From positions 1,648,134 to 1,712,133 of the forward strand of contig NZ_JAJAQH010000006.1 in NCBI RefSeq assembly GCF_020523625.1: 64,000 nt of DNA. Reading direction: 5' to 3'. Every line of letters starts with the position of its first letter. Within the stretch, counting starts at the first letter, position 1. Positions 27,575 to 37,900 of the stretch are shown here, in pieces. A program made the translations under genes and the position numbers. Source of the stretch: Methylovorus menthalis. GTDB lineage: Bacteria > Pseudomonadota > Gammaproteobacteria > Burkholderiales > Methylophilaceae. A model generated the notes under the pieces. It had not been told where the DNA came from. It worked only from the letters and a program-made list of their open reading frames with translations, and ran no database searches.

Positions 27575-29497
27575 TTAAACCTTGGCGCCAACGTCCGCCT
27601 TGAGTCGTTCTACAAACGCGCTCACCGACATGGAACCAAGGTCTTCACCCTTGCGGGTACGCACAGCCACTTGTCCGCTTTGCATTTCGCGGTCACCTGC
27701 CACTAGCAGATAAGGCAGCTTCTGCAAGCTATGTTCGCGAATTTTATAGGTTATTTTCTCATTCCTCAAGTCTGAATCGACCCGGAAGCCGTTTTTCCTG
27801 AGTTCTGCAACCACTTCCTGCACATAAGCAGACTGGCTATCCGTGATATTGAGGACCATGGCCTGAACAGGGGCCAGCCAAGTTGGCATCGCCCCGGCGT
27901 AGTTTTCAATCAGAATGCCCAGGAAACGCTCCATGGAACCGACGATGGCACGATGCAGCATCACAGGGTGCTTGCGGGTGTTATCTTCGGCCACATACTC
28001 CGCGCCAAGGCGCTCAGGCAAATTGAAGTCCAGCTGTATAGTACCGCATTGCCACAGGCGACCCAGACTATCTTTCAGGGTAAATTCGATCTTGGGACCG
28101 TAAAACGCCCCCTCGCCTGGCTGCAGGTCAAACGCCAGGTTGTTTTCACGCAACGCTGCGGCCAGGGATGCTTCAGCCTTGTCCCAGGTTTCGTCGGCGC
28201 CTACACGTTTTTCTGGCCGAGTGGACAGCTTGACCAGCACATCGCTGAAGCCAAAATCCTTATAAGCCTGGTATAGCATGACAATAAAGTCCGCCACTTC
28301 CTGCTTGATCTGATCCTCAGTACAGAAAATATGCGCATCGTCCTGGGTAAAGCCGCGTACGCGCATCAGGCCGTGCAAGGCGCCGGATGGCTCGTTGCGG
28401 TGACAGGAGCCAAACTCGGCCAAACGCAAGGGCAAGTCGCGGTAGCTATGCAAGCCACTGTTGAAAATCTGGACATGACCAGGACAATTCATCGGCTTCA
28501 CGGCGTAATCGCGGTTTTCCGAAGATGTCGTGAACATATTTTCACGGTAATTCTGCCAATGGCCAGACTTCTCCCACAGCGAGCGATCCATGATGGTCGG
28601 CGTTTTGACTTCCTGATAGCCATACTGGCGGAACAGGCCGCGCATGTATTGCTCCACCTCCTGCCAAAGACTCCAGCCGCGCGGGTGCCAGAAAACCATG
28701 CCGGGCGCTTCATCCTGCATGTGGAAATAATCCAGTTGCTTGCCGAGTTTGCGGTGATCACGCTTTTCCGCCTCTTCCAGCATATGCAGATACGCTTCCA
28801 GGTCTTCTTTTTTCGCCCAGGCGGTACCGTAAATGCGTTGCAGCATTTCATTGTTGGAGTCACCACGCCAATAGGCGCCAGCCACCTTCATCAGCTTGAA
28901 CGCCTTGAGCTTGCCAGTAGAGGGCACATGGGGGCCGCGACATAGATCAGTGAAGTTACCCTCGGTGTAGAGCGACACATCCTGATCTGCCGGGATGGAG
29001 GCAATAATTTCCGCCTTGTAAGCCTCACCTATGGACTGGAAGTACGCCACGGCTTCATCGCGTGGCAGCACCTTGCGGGTAACCTGCTCATCCTTTTTGG
29101 CGAGCTCGGCCATTTTCTTTTCGATGGCTTCGAGGTCTTCCGGCGTAAACGGACGCTTGTAGGAAAAGTCATAGTAGAAGCCATTGTCGATCACTGGACC
29201 AATGGTCACTTGTGCTTCCGGGAACAGCTCCTTGACGGCATACGCCAGCAAGTGCGCAGTGGAGTGCCGAATGACTTCAAGCCCATCGGCATCCTTGTCG
29301 GTAATGATGGCAAGATCAATATCCTCTGCAATCTCGAACGAGGTATCCACCAAGCGAGGCTCTTGCCCAGGCAATGTGACTTTGCCTGCCAGTGCGGCGC
29401 GGGCAAGGCCAGCGCCTATGCTTTGCGCAACCGCAGCAACGGTGAGGGGGGCATCGAACTGTCGTTCAGAGCCGTCAGGCAAACGTATTACCGGCAT
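27575..29497 (-). CDS. thrS: Threonyl-tRNA synthetase
   Basis: This 640-residue class II synthetase has an N-terminal TGS domain (to about residue 62), an editing domain with [11 protein letters not shown], and a catalytic core with MNCPGH (zinc ligand Cys and His) and RTHRN-like motif 2 ([20 protein letters not shown]). The C-terminal anticodon-binding domain contains [17 protein letters not shown]. It is the first gene of the thrS-infC-rpmI-rplT-pheS-pheT-ihfA-merR-tRNA-Pro series. The 244-bp upstream gap must hold the promoter, but no clear operator was recognised. Confidence 0.98.
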   Translation of the reverse strand: MPVIRLPDGSERQFDAPLTVAAVAQSIGAGLARAALAGKVTLPGQEPRLVDTSFEIAEDIDLAIITDKDADGLEVIRHSTAHLLAYAVKELFPEAQVTIGPVIDNGFYYDFSYKRPFTPEDLEAIEKKMAELAKKDEQVTRKVLPRDEAVAYFQSIGEAYKAEIIASIPADQDVSLYTEGNFTDLCRGPHVPSTGKLKAFKLMKVAGAYWRGDSNNEMLQRIYGTAWAKKEDLEAYLHMLEEAEKRDHRKLGKQLDYFHMQDEAPGMVFWHPRGWSLWQEVEQYMRGLFRQYGYQEVKTPTIMDRSLWEKSGHWQNYRENMFTTSSENRDYAVKPMNCPGHVQIFNSGLHSYRDLPLRLAEFGSCHRNEPSGALHGLMRVRGFTQDDAHIFCTEDQIKQEVADFIVMLYQAYKDFGFSDVLVKLSTRPEKRVGADETWDKAEASLAAALRENNLAFDLQPGEGAFYGPKIEFTLKDSLGRLWQCGTIQLDFNLPERLGAEYVAEDNTRKHPVMLHRAIVGSMERFLGILIENYAGAMPTWLAPVQAMVLNITDSQSAYVQEVVAELRKNGFRVDSDLRNEKITYKIREHSLQKLPYLLVAGDREMQSGQVAVRTRKGEDLGSMSVSAFVERLKADVGAKV

Positions 29498-29741
29498 AGT
29501 GATCTTTCAAGCTATTAAGGGAACTGCATATGCAAAAGTCGTTGATTTAACGGCTTTCCAGCGTATTGGAGCGGATGTCGCCCAACTGGAAATTATCGCA
29601 CAAAGCGCAAAAACTGGACAACATCCATGGTCAATAGAATCATGCTAGGCTATTTATGTCACTTCTGCGGCAACTCAGACACCAGAATGGTGCCAAAATT
29701 GTTAATGCGACTGCGTCGCCGCGCGTCCATGACGAGATCAT

Positions 29742-30416
29742 ATGCAAATTGCAATACCTGAAAATAGGGATATAGAAGCCAGCCGTTTTCTGGCTGGGCT
29801 AGATATGGACTGGCAACGTCTGGTTACCCTGGCAGGCCCCTGCGCCATTCAGCGGCGTGAGCAACGCGAACCCTACGAAGCGCTGGTACGCGCCGTCGCC
29901 CACCAGCAACTCCATGGCAACGCCGCCGCTGCGATACTGGCCAGACTGATGGCAAACTTTCCACATGCTGGCTTTCCTAGCCCGGAACAACTTGCAGCTG
30001 CCGATGCAACAGAGCTCCGAAGCTGCGGTCTGTCCATGGCAAAAGTCACCGCCATTCGCGGCATTGCGGCAGCCACGCTTGCTGGTACAGTCCCCAGTGC
30101 GGTGCGCGCTGCAGAAATGAGCGATGAAGAGCTGATTACGCGCCTCACCTCGCTCAAGGGCATCGGGCGCTGGACGGTAGAAATGCTGCTGATCTTTACC
30201 CTGGGGCGCGATGACGTGCTACCGGTCGATGATTTTGGCGTGCGCGAAGGCTGGCGCCTGCTTAAAAATCTGCCGGAGCAGCCAAAACCCATAGCCTTGG
30301 CCGTGATTAGCGAACAATGGAAACCCTACCGCAGCATTGCTGCATGGTATTTGTGGCAGGCAGCGGCTCTTGGTAAAAGCGGCGCGCTGATATCAGACAA
30401 GGAGAAACTTCAATGA
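29742..30416 (+). CDS. DNA-3-methyladenine glycosylase II (AlkA-like)
   Basis: This 224-residue base-excision repair glycosylase removes alkylated purines. It carries a helix-hairpin-helix (LKGIGRWTVEMLL, residues 138-150) and the catalytic region LPVDDFGVREG (Asp163/Asp164), which is the HhH-GPD signature. It lacks the N-terminal DNA-methyltransferase-like part of E. coli AlkA, as many short relatives do. A methylotroph may need it because of formaldehyde or alkylation stress, but that is a guess. It overlaps the next small gene by 4 bp (ATGA), so the two are coupled. Confidence 0.92.
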   Translation: MQIAIPENRDIEASRFLAGLDMDWQRLVTLAGPCAIQRREQREPYEALVRAVAHQQLHGNAAAAILARLMANFPHAGFPSPEQLAAADATELRSCGLSMAKVTAIRGIAAATLAGTVPSAVRAAEMSDEELITRLTSLKGIGRWTVEMLLIFTLGRDDVLPVDDFGVREGWRLLKNLPEQPKPIALAVISEQWKPYRSIAAWYLWQAAALGKSGALISDKEKLQ

Positions 30417-30667
30417 ACGCTCAGACAGCACTTGAAGAGTTGAAGAAAGCCACTCGCCTGGCGATAGCCGGCGAATGGGATGCCGCACACAATATTGCCC
30501 AGGCCTCAGGTCATCCCGCCGCCCACTGGATTCATGCCGTGTTGCACAAGATAGAACCCGACGAAGGCAATAGCCGCTACTGGTATGCGCGGACAGCCCA
30601 TCGTTATGAGGAATATGAAACGCCAGAAGAAGAGTGGCAGGCGATACTGGCGGCACTTTCTGAGTGA
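30413..30667 (+). CDS. Small conserved-looking acidic protein of unknown function, coupled to the glycosylase gene
   Basis: This 84-residue soluble protein begins MNAQTALEELKKATRLAIAG and contains HPAAHWIHAVLHKIEPDEGNS, then YWYARTAHRYEEYETPEEEW. It is rich in Glu, His and aromatic residues and has no signal peptide. Translational coupling (ATGA overlap) to the glycosylase supports real expression. The HxxAHWIHAVLHKIEPDxxNSxYWY pattern resembles small bacterial proteins usually annotated hypothetical. Function not recognised. Confidence 0.75.
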   Translation: MNAQTALEELKKATRLAIAGEWDAAHNIAQASGHPAAHWIHAVLHKIEPDEGNSRYWYARTAHRYEEYETPEEEWQAILAALSE

Positions 30668-30914
30668 CTTAAAAACTGGGTGAAAACTGAATGACTTAAA
30701 AAACCTGGGAACGCACAGATTGTCTGAAATGAAGGCGGGTAATGCTTGCTGCTCGACCTTGGTGTTCGACCAACATCGGCCTGCCCCAAGGATAAGACTG
30801 TTTCAATTGCTTTCATTTATTACATTTTTCTGTAACAAATGTCTGTCACAATGCAAATCGTTGGTTTTACCAAAGCCAACGATTTCTCAACACCAAAAAT
30901 CCCAAAAGGACATC

Positions 30915-31166
30915 ATGCTTATCAAGTTTTTCATTCTGTTTGCCATACCCTTTGTTTTCACCGCATTCAGCGCCGGTTTAGGCTGGTTTGCCAATGAGAG
31001 TGACGGCGCCATGCTGACTGGCACCACCGGTTTTGTGGTTTCAGCTGCCTGGGCTTTCTACAGCTGGGCAACATCGCCCCTTCACCGTCGCCAACCCATC
31101 AGCCGCCAGAGCGCAAATCGCTCCCCGGCCGCCACGGTCAAGATAGCCCGCCTTAAAGCGTGCTAA
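30915..31166 (+). CDS. Small inner-membrane protein of unknown function
   Basis: This 83-residue protein has two hydrophobic helices (LIKFFILFAIPFVFTAFSAGLG and TGTTGFVVSAAWAFYSWAT) and a basic C-terminal tail of about 28 residues that probably faces the cytoplasm. The start at 30915 has AAGGA 4 bases upstream. A longer open frame from 30720 lacks such a site and its extra part is not hydrophobic. A strong terminator follows 5 bp after the stop, so it is a single-gene unit or ends one. Confidence 0.7.
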   Translation: MLIKFFILFAIPFVFTAFSAGLGWFANESDGAMLTGTTGFVVSAAWAFYSWATSPLHRRQPISRQSANRSPAATVKIARLKAC

Positions 31167-31171
31167 AACAT

Positions 31172-31198
31172 AAAAAGGCAGCCTGCGCTGCCTTTTTT
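31172..31198 (+). terminator. Rho-independent terminator after the small membrane protein gene
   Basis: A perfect 11-bp stem AAAAAGGCAGC/GCTGCCTTTTT with a 4-nt loop is followed by T. It is also T-rich on the minus strand, so it may serve the convergent DUF2789 gene too. Confidence 0.92.
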
Positions 31199-31225
31199 GT
31201 TATTCCACGGCCCCTTAATTAAAGC

Positions 31226-31486
31226 CTAATTCTGATCGGCGCCAGCCTCGCGCGCCGCATGCAGACTGGCATTCAATCTATCCACCACCTCCGCCCAGTC
31301 GGCATCTGCCTGAATGGCTTCGCGCAGAAATGCGGCCTGCGAAAGTGTCCAGAATGGCGCTTCGCTCAATGCCAGACCGGTATGCAAATGGCCATGGGTA
31401 TTGATGAACTCGACAATCGACGCCTCATCCGAAGCCAGCCCTAGCTGCTCAAACAGTTGAGCCATTTCATGTGCGGGACTTTCCAT
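31226..31486 (-). CDS. DUF2789-family protein
   Basis: This 86-residue protein reads MAQLFEQLGLASDEASIVEFI, then APFWTLSQAAFLREAIQADADWAEVVD, which is the typical DUF2789 pattern (short cytosolic helical protein). A strong GGGAGGTGATAT precedes the ATG. The function of the family is unknown. It stands alone between convergent terminators and the kinase-HDOD gene, 62 bp from its end. Confidence 0.85.
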   Translation of the reverse strand: MESPAHEMAQLFEQLGLASDEASIVEFINTHGHLHTGLALSEAPFWTLSQAAFLREAIQADADWAEVVDRLNASLHAAREAGADQN

Positions 31487-31548
31487 ATATCACCTCCCAT
31501 TATTGATCTCATTGCCAGTGTGACCGCCATCACGCCATCGCGTTCGCA

Positions 31549-33906
31549 TTACATTTTCTGGCGTATGGCCAGCACGGCCTGATTACGCAGGGTACGCAAC
31601 AGGGAAAGCTGACGTTGCGAGATCTGCATGCTGTTGGCGGTAGGCATATCTGCATAAAACAGAGCAATAGGTTTGTCCTTGATCACGATAGGCAATAGCA
31701 GCAGGCTGCCTGTGGTCACCATGGCGCGATACCACGCGGGAATTTTATCTGCGATATTCGGGGCGTTGATATCGGCAATGGAGAGGTCAGCCGCCTTGCT
31801 GAGCGCAATCTGAAACACATCGGGCGCCGTATTGATGGGAAAGCGAAACTTCGGCAGCATGGCTTCGGCATCCTTGCCAAAACCAAACCGGGCCGCCATC
31901 ACATTGTGCTTGGCATCGCGTACACAGATAATCGTGCGCTGAAACTCCATGCCGCGATGCATGGTTTCAAGCACCATTTGCATGATGTCATTGAGCTGAT
32001 GCTCTTCCACCAGCGTATTGGTCACGTCCTGAATACCCGCCGACAAGATGGCATCGGCGTCGTGCCGCTCGGCATTGACGTCACCCTCATCGGCAATATG
32101 CCCCATATCCAGCCGCGTGATACCCGCCATGCTATCCACTTCGGGAACCAGTTCTTTGGTGACAACGTCTTCTTCCCCGGCCCATTGGCGCATCTTTTTC
32201 ATCAAGGCACTTTGCGCGAGATTGATGCTGATGATCCCGGCTCGGGCCGACATTTCTGCCAGACTGGACTCAATCGCCCCACGCAATTGCAGCTCGGTAA
32301 TCGCCACCGCATCCTTGTAGCGCTTCATGATCTTGCGTATGCCCTGGGTTTGCTGCTCGGCGTTGCCATGCGCAATCACGGCACAGAGCTCATTGGCCAG
32401 ATTAACAGTGACGGTCAGGGTTTCGAGTTCACCATAGGGCTTGATCACGTCGCCCACCAGCCTTTGCATGCCCGCCAGCAAGCGCGGCGGGAAGTTCCAG
32501 CTCCTGGCGACGCCCACACCCAGTTCGCTGTACCCCATGCCAAGCACCTTTACCGCCGCCTTGTCTTCACTATCCCCTTGCTCCACCAGCCGCGCCACTT
32601 CCTGGCTTTCTTCAAAGAAGTAAAACGTCGCCAGCAATTTGCCCAGATTGCGAAACATGGAGCAGATCATGGCCTCTTCGGCATCGCGTATATTGCGACC
32701 GGAAGAAAATTGCGCGGCCAGTATTCCGGCAAAATAGGATGACAGCACATCATCCTTCAGCTGCGCGGCCTGTGCCTTGTTCTGTAAAAACTCGAACAGG
32801 ATCAAGGTCATGGCCACATTGCGTACGGTCTCAAAGCCTAGAATCACCACCGCCTTGGAAATCGTGTTGATTTTGCCGCCAAACTGGCCGTAGGTGACTG
32901 TATTGACCAGTCGCAGCAGCTTGTTGGTCAGGGCAAAGTCCTGCAGGATCGTCTTGGTGAGGATATTGGTACTGGCTGATTCATCATCCACCACGCGATT
33001 GATCTCGCTCAGGGTAGACGACAAAATCGGGAAATCACTCTTGCTCTGCATTCGCCGCAGCAGGAACTCCAGCGTACTGTGCTTGCTGTCGTGCGCGGAT
33101 TTTTGATCCTCGCGCGTCGGGTCCAGATACTGCTGCAAGGCCTGGTTCATGGCCGCAGCATTGGCATAGCGGTCATCCGGATTTTTTGCCAGCGCTTTCA
33201 GGATAATGGCCTCCAGCTGGGCATCCACATGGATATTGCGCTCGGAGGGTGCCGTAGTGGCGTCGTGCAGGGTTTTGCGCAGCACCTCATGCACATCATC
33301 GCCTTCCACCGCCGGCTTGCCGGTCACCAGTGTGTACAGCAGCATGCCCAGAGAATAGATATCCGCGCGCAGTGTAACTTTTTTGCCGGTAACCATTTCA
33401 GGGGCCATGTAATGTGGCGAACCATCAATACGCCCCGGGCTGGGCTGACTGATGCTGCGTGCTATTCCAAAATCCATGATCTGCGGCTGGCCGCTGGCGG
33501 TGAGCATGATATTGGCAGGCTTGATATCCAGGTGCAGCACACCCTGCTCATGCGCATAGGCAAGCGCATCCAGCAGGCTGCAGACAATCTGCACCGCACG
33601 GGTCAATGGCAGTGCAGGCTCCGCCTGCAACAGCTGCGCCAGCGTCTGCCCTTGCACATAGGCATACACCAGATAAGGCGCGCCATCATGTTCGCCCGCA
33701 TCAAAAAGCGTGACGATATTGCCATGCTGCAACTTGCTGACGATGCGCGCTTCCTCAATCAGCGTGCCCATGCCCTCTTGCGTGGCATGCAGGGTTTTGA
33801 TCGCGACATCGCGCCCAAGATGGCTGTCACGCGCAAGGTAAACGATGCCTTGTGCGCCCTTGCCCAGCATGCGCACGATTTCAAAACGGCCAATCTTTGC
33901 GGCCAT
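31549..33906 (-). CDS. Ser/Thr protein kinase fused to HDOD and GAF domains
   Basis: This cytoplasmic signalling protein of about 785 residues has three parts. Part one is a Hanks-type kinase (about residues 8-270) with glycine loop GKGAQG, VAIK lysine, catalytic HLDIKPAN (Leu in place of the usual Arg of HRD), DFG and APE. Part two is an HDOD domain (about 290-490; FALTNKLLRLVNTVTYG, then MICSMFRNLGKLLATFYF). Part three is a C-terminal GAF-like domain (about 610-780). The start at 33906 follows GGAG by 6 bases. The open frame extends 30 codons upstream to 33996. It lies 124 bp after the LuxR-type regulator of the urea block and may be co-regulated. The substrate is unknown. Confidence 0.88.
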   Translation of the reverse strand: MAAKIGRFEIVRMLGKGAQGIVYLARDSHLGRDVAIKTLHATQEGMGTLIEEARIVSKLQHGNIVTLFDAGEHDGAPYLVYAYVQGQTLAQLLQAEPALPLTRAVQIVCSLLDALAYAHEQGVLHLDIKPANIMLTASGQPQIMDFGIARSISQPSPGRIDGSPHYMAPEMVTGKKVTLRADIYSLGMLLYTLVTGKPAVEGDDVHEVLRKTLHDATTAPSERNIHVDAQLEAIILKALAKNPDDRYANAAAMNQALQQYLDPTREDQKSAHDSKHSTLEFLLRRMQSKSDFPILSSTLSEINRVVDDESASTNILTKTILQDFALTNKLLRLVNTVTYGQFGGKINTISKAVVILGFETVRNVAMTLILFEFLQNKAQAAQLKDDVLSSYFAGILAAQFSSGRNIRDAEEAMICSMFRNLGKLLATFYFFEESQEVARLVEQGDSEDKAAVKVLGMGYSELGVGVARSWNFPPRLLAGMQRLVGDVIKPYGELETLTVTVNLANELCAVIAHGNAEQQTQGIRKIMKRYKDAVAITELQLRGAIESSLAEMSARAGIISINLAQSALMKKMRQWAGEEDVVTKELVPEVDSMAGITRLDMGHIADEGDVNAERHDADAILSAGIQDVTNTLVEEHQLNDIMQMVLETMHRGMEFQRTIICVRDAKHNVMAARFGFGKDAEAMLPKFRFPINTAPDVFQIALSKAADLSIADINAPNIADKIPAWYRAMVTTGSLLLLPIVIKDKPIALFYADMPTANSMQISQRQLSLLRTLRNQAVLAIRQKM

Positions 33907-34030
33907 ATGCTCTCCACCCACAGAAGACGCCATGCCGCAAGGGCAGGCGCAGTCACCATTTATTGATTTACTGGATTTTTTATCCTGGTCCAACATAGCA
34001 TATTCGGCCTTAAAGCCAAACGAGGAAACA

Positions 34031-34975
34031 CTATATCTTGAGTTTACTTCTTGCCAGCGCAGATGCGGCGGTGCGGGTTTCTACCCCGAGCTTGGTGAAC
34101 ACGTGTTCGAGATGTTTGTTGATGGTACGCGGACTGGTACCAAGGATGTCGCCAATATCGCGATTGGTCTTGCCCTGAATAGCCCAGTACAGCACTTCGG
34201 ACTCGCGACGGGTGAGTCTGAACGTCGTCATCAGCGCGTCAATCTTGGCGGCGTCCGATTCTTCATGCAGCAGGATCACCCACTGGTCATCGTTATCGAT
34301 TTCAACCAAGGTAAAAATCAGGCGGCCACTACCTTGCGGAATGGTCAGCGTCGGCTTGTTGAGCCCGACGATGCCACCTTCAAACAGCTCTTTCAGCCAG
34401 CGCACCAGCTCAGGCGGCATGGTGGCGCTGTATTCCGGCATGGTCTCTTCACCAAAGTAGCGCTCCATCCACTGCCGCGCCAGCGGTGTCTGCCAGACGA
34501 TCTTGCCTGTGCCCGGTGTCACGGCGATCGCCGCCTGGCCGAAGGCATCGAGCACGCCACGCGTCTGGTGCACCAGACGCGATGTTTTCAGATGCGCGCT
34601 GATACGTGCCAGCACCTCCGCCGTGCGTATGGGTTTGGTCACATAATCGGTACCACCCGCCTCAAATCCAGCGACAATGTTTTCAGACTCGGTGAGCCCG
34701 GTCATGAAGATCACCGGGATATGCCGTGTCGCCAGTTCCTGCTTGAGTCGGCGACACACCTCAAAGCCATCGAGGCCAGGCATGATGGCATCCAGCAGAA
34801 TCACATCGGGCTGCGCCTGCGCAGCCGTGGCCAGCGCCGTTTCGCCATCCTGGGCAATCAGCACCATAAAGCCGGACTCATCCAAGGCATCGTGCAATAC
34901 CGCCAAGTTGTCCAGCACATCGTCAACGATCAGAACGACCGTCTGCGTGCTACGGTCATCACTCGCTTTTTTCAT
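34031..34975 (-). CDS. Response regulator (receiver - PAS-like - LuxR HTH) partner of the transporter-kinase
   Basis: This 314-residue regulator has an N-terminal receiver domain (VVLIVDDVLDNLAVLHDAL; phospho-acceptor Asp in VILLDAIMPGLDG; Lys in YVTKPIRTAE). A middle region of about 100 residues looks PAS-like (VLDAFGQAAIAVTPGTGKIV). The C-terminal LuxR helix-turn-helix (LTRRESEVLYWAIQGKTNRDIGDIL, then SPRTINKHLEHVFTKLG) follows. It overlaps the hybrid kinase gene by 17 bp, so the two are made together. It probably controls the urea/amide genes upstream on the same strand; this is inferred from gene order. Confidence 0.88.
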   Translation of the reverse strand: MKKASDDRSTQTVVLIVDDVLDNLAVLHDALDESGFMVLIAQDGETALATAAQAQPDVILLDAIMPGLDGFEVCRRLKQELATRHIPVIFMTGLTESENIVAGFEAGGTDYVTKPIRTAEVLARISAHLKTSRLVHQTRGVLDAFGQAAIAVTPGTGKIVWQTPLARQWMERYFGEETMPEYSATMPPELVRWLKELFEGGIVGLNKPTLTIPQGSGRLIFTLVEIDNDDQWVILLHEESDAAKIDALMTTFRLTRRESEVLYWAIQGKTNRDIGDILGTSPRTINKHLEHVFTKLGVETRTAASALARSKLKI

Positions 34976-37900
34976 GGAGACTCACTTCTTCCAGTATTTT
35001 TCGCATGGCGTCGAGCTGAAACTCTTTCAGCAGCCGCTGCATCAGGGTCACAAAGGGGCCGTATTGTGGGCCCAGCAAGGCAATGATTTCCAGTTTTTCT
35101 GCTACACCGCGTACAAAACCGATTTTCAGGAATGACTGCAACTCATGCAAAAATTCAGGGGGCGGGAATAGCAAAGGCTCCTGCGGCGGAGGGCTAGGCT
35201 CATTCACACTGTTTTCGCCACGTGTCACCCATTCCAGGCCCAGTCGGTTACCCATCCAGCCTAGTAGTTCAAACACATTCACCGGCTTGAGAATAATGTC
35301 TTCGGTCGGAATCCCAGCCGTGTTTTCCAGCCCCTTGTCGAAGGCATTGGCCGACACGATACCGATGCAGACATCGGACTGATGCACCTTGCGAATGATG
35401 TAGCTCGCCTCCCAGCCATCCATCACCGGCATCGCCAGGTCCATCAAAATGAGATCCGGACGGAAATTGGGATAAATCTCCAGACACTCGCGACCATTGG
35501 CCGCCTGGGCCATTTCAAAACCTAGTGGCTCAAGAATGTTAATGATCAGCTCGCGGTCCACATGCTCGTTATCCACCACCAGTACGCGCCGGCGTGGGCC
35601 CTGGTACGCTACCGGCTGTGCAATGATCACCGACTGCATCTCGTTGCTACTGTGAATTTGCGGAAGGAACAGGCGTATCTGGAACACCGTGCCACTACCC
35701 ACCACGCTGCGGACACTCAGCTCGCCTCCCATTAACTGCGTCAGCATCTTGCTGATGGTCAACCCCAGGCCTGTGCCAGCCACCGTGCTGTTGTTGGCGG
35801 CACTACCGCGGGCAAAGGGCTCGAAAATTTCATCCAGCTCCTCTTTCAGGATGCCGGGGCCCGTATCCTCGATCTCGATGACAGCGAGCTCGCGCGCATA
35901 GCGCAACCGGAACACCACGCCGCCCTGCCGGGTGAATTTCACGGCATTGCCCAGAATATTGATCAGAATCTGGCTCAGTCGCTTCTGGTCGGCGCGCACC
36001 ATGTCTGGCAAATCGCCGGTGAGTTGATAGCTGAAGGTCAAGCCCTTGTTACGGGCCTGCAGCTCGAACATGTCAACCACTTGCTGGATGAACTCGGGCA
36101 AGCGCAAAGGCTTGATATCAAAAGTGAGCTTGCCGCTCTCGATGCGAGCAATATCCAGTGTGCCCTCAATCAGTGATAGCAGGTGCTCACCACTGCGCCG
36201 AATCACGCGGATAGCGGGCTGGCGCGCGGCGGGAATGGAAATATCGTTATCCAGCAACTGCGCATAGCCAAGAATACTGTTGAGCGGCGTGCGCAACTCA
36301 TGGCTGATACCGGTGATATAACGACTCTTGGCCTGATTAGCCTGCTCGGCCACCTGCCGCGCCAGTTGCAGCTCAGCGTCGGTTTGCCGGTGCAGCTCGA
36401 TTTCGCGCAGCAGCAAGCCGGTCTGGCGATTGGATTCTTCCTGCGCCACGCGGCGGCTTTCACTGGTGAGTACCAGCCACCAGGCGATCACAGCACTGGC
36501 AAACACCAGCGCAGCAAAGACCTTGAGGAAGGCCAGTCGCAAAGGCCCGAGCAAAGCGGCAGCAGCACTTTTCTCCAGGATCAAAGTTTCGTGGAAATAG
36601 ATAAGCCCGAGCAAAGCACCCAGAAATGCCAACGTCACGCCCATCAGCAGCAGATAGTTACTAAGGCCACTCTGCAAATAGGACCACAAGGCTTTGGGGA
36701 ACACAAACTTGAGCATGTCCTGCCACTGCTCGGAGAAACGCGCCTGTGGTTTGCAGGCATCATTGCAGCGGGCATCCAGACAGCAGCACAGCGAGCAGAT
36801 GAAGCCCTGGTAAGCCGGGCAGTTGGCCATGTCGTCTGTTTCATAATCATTGCCACAGACAGAGCACTTGGCAATGCGCATGGGAATGCTGGATTGCGGC
36901 AAGGTAAACTTGAATGGTTCACGGGCAATGTAATAACGGCCGCGCGTCGCCCAGGCGATGAGCGGCGATGCCAGCAAGGCGGTGAATAGCGCGATAAAGG
37001 CCGAGAAGGCTTGTGCCTGCTGCCCGAAGGTGCCGGAAAATGCCAGAATGGAAAGCAGGGAAGACAGCAGCATGGCCCCCACGCCCACCGGATTGATGTC
37101 AAAAAGATAGGCGCGTCGGAACTCAATGCCCTTGGGGCTCAGGCCCAGCGGTTTGTTGATCACCAGATCGGCCACCACCGCCGCGATCCAGGCAATCGCA
37201 ATATTCGAATAAAGGCCCAGCACCTGCTCCAGCGCCTGGAACACATCCAGTTCCATCAGCATGACGGCGATCAGCGCATTGAACACCATCCACACCACGC
37301 GCCCCGGGTGGCTATGCGTAAGTCGCGCAAAGAAATTGGACCAGGCGAGCGAACCGGCATAGGCATTGGTCATGTTGACCTTAACCTGCGAGATCACCAC
37401 AAACAGCGTCGTGACACCAAGCACCAGCTGTGGCGACGAGAAGACGTAATTGAAACCGGCCATGTACATATGGGTGGGATTGATTGCCTGCTCATGACTG
37501 ACGCCCTGCTCGATCACCAGATATGCCAGCAGCACGCCACCGAGCATTTTGAGTATACCCAACAATATCCAGCCCGGCCCCGCCAGCAAAACACCGGCAT
37601 GCCATTGCCATTTGTTCTTCTCGGTTTTTTCCGGCATGAAGCGCAAGAAGTCCACCTGCTCGCCAATCTGCGGGATCAGGGCGATACCCACAGCAATGGC
37701 GGCACCAAACATAAGGAAGTTGAAATCGCCATGCAAGCCGGAGCTGCCGCTATAGGCATGCAGGCGATTGAGGATATCCGGGTCTTTATAGATCACAAAA
37801 ATGAAAGGCAAGGCCAGCAGCACCAGCCATATCGGCTGGGTGATCATCTGGATGCGGCTCACCAGCGTCACGCCGTGGGTCACCAGCGGTATCACCACTA

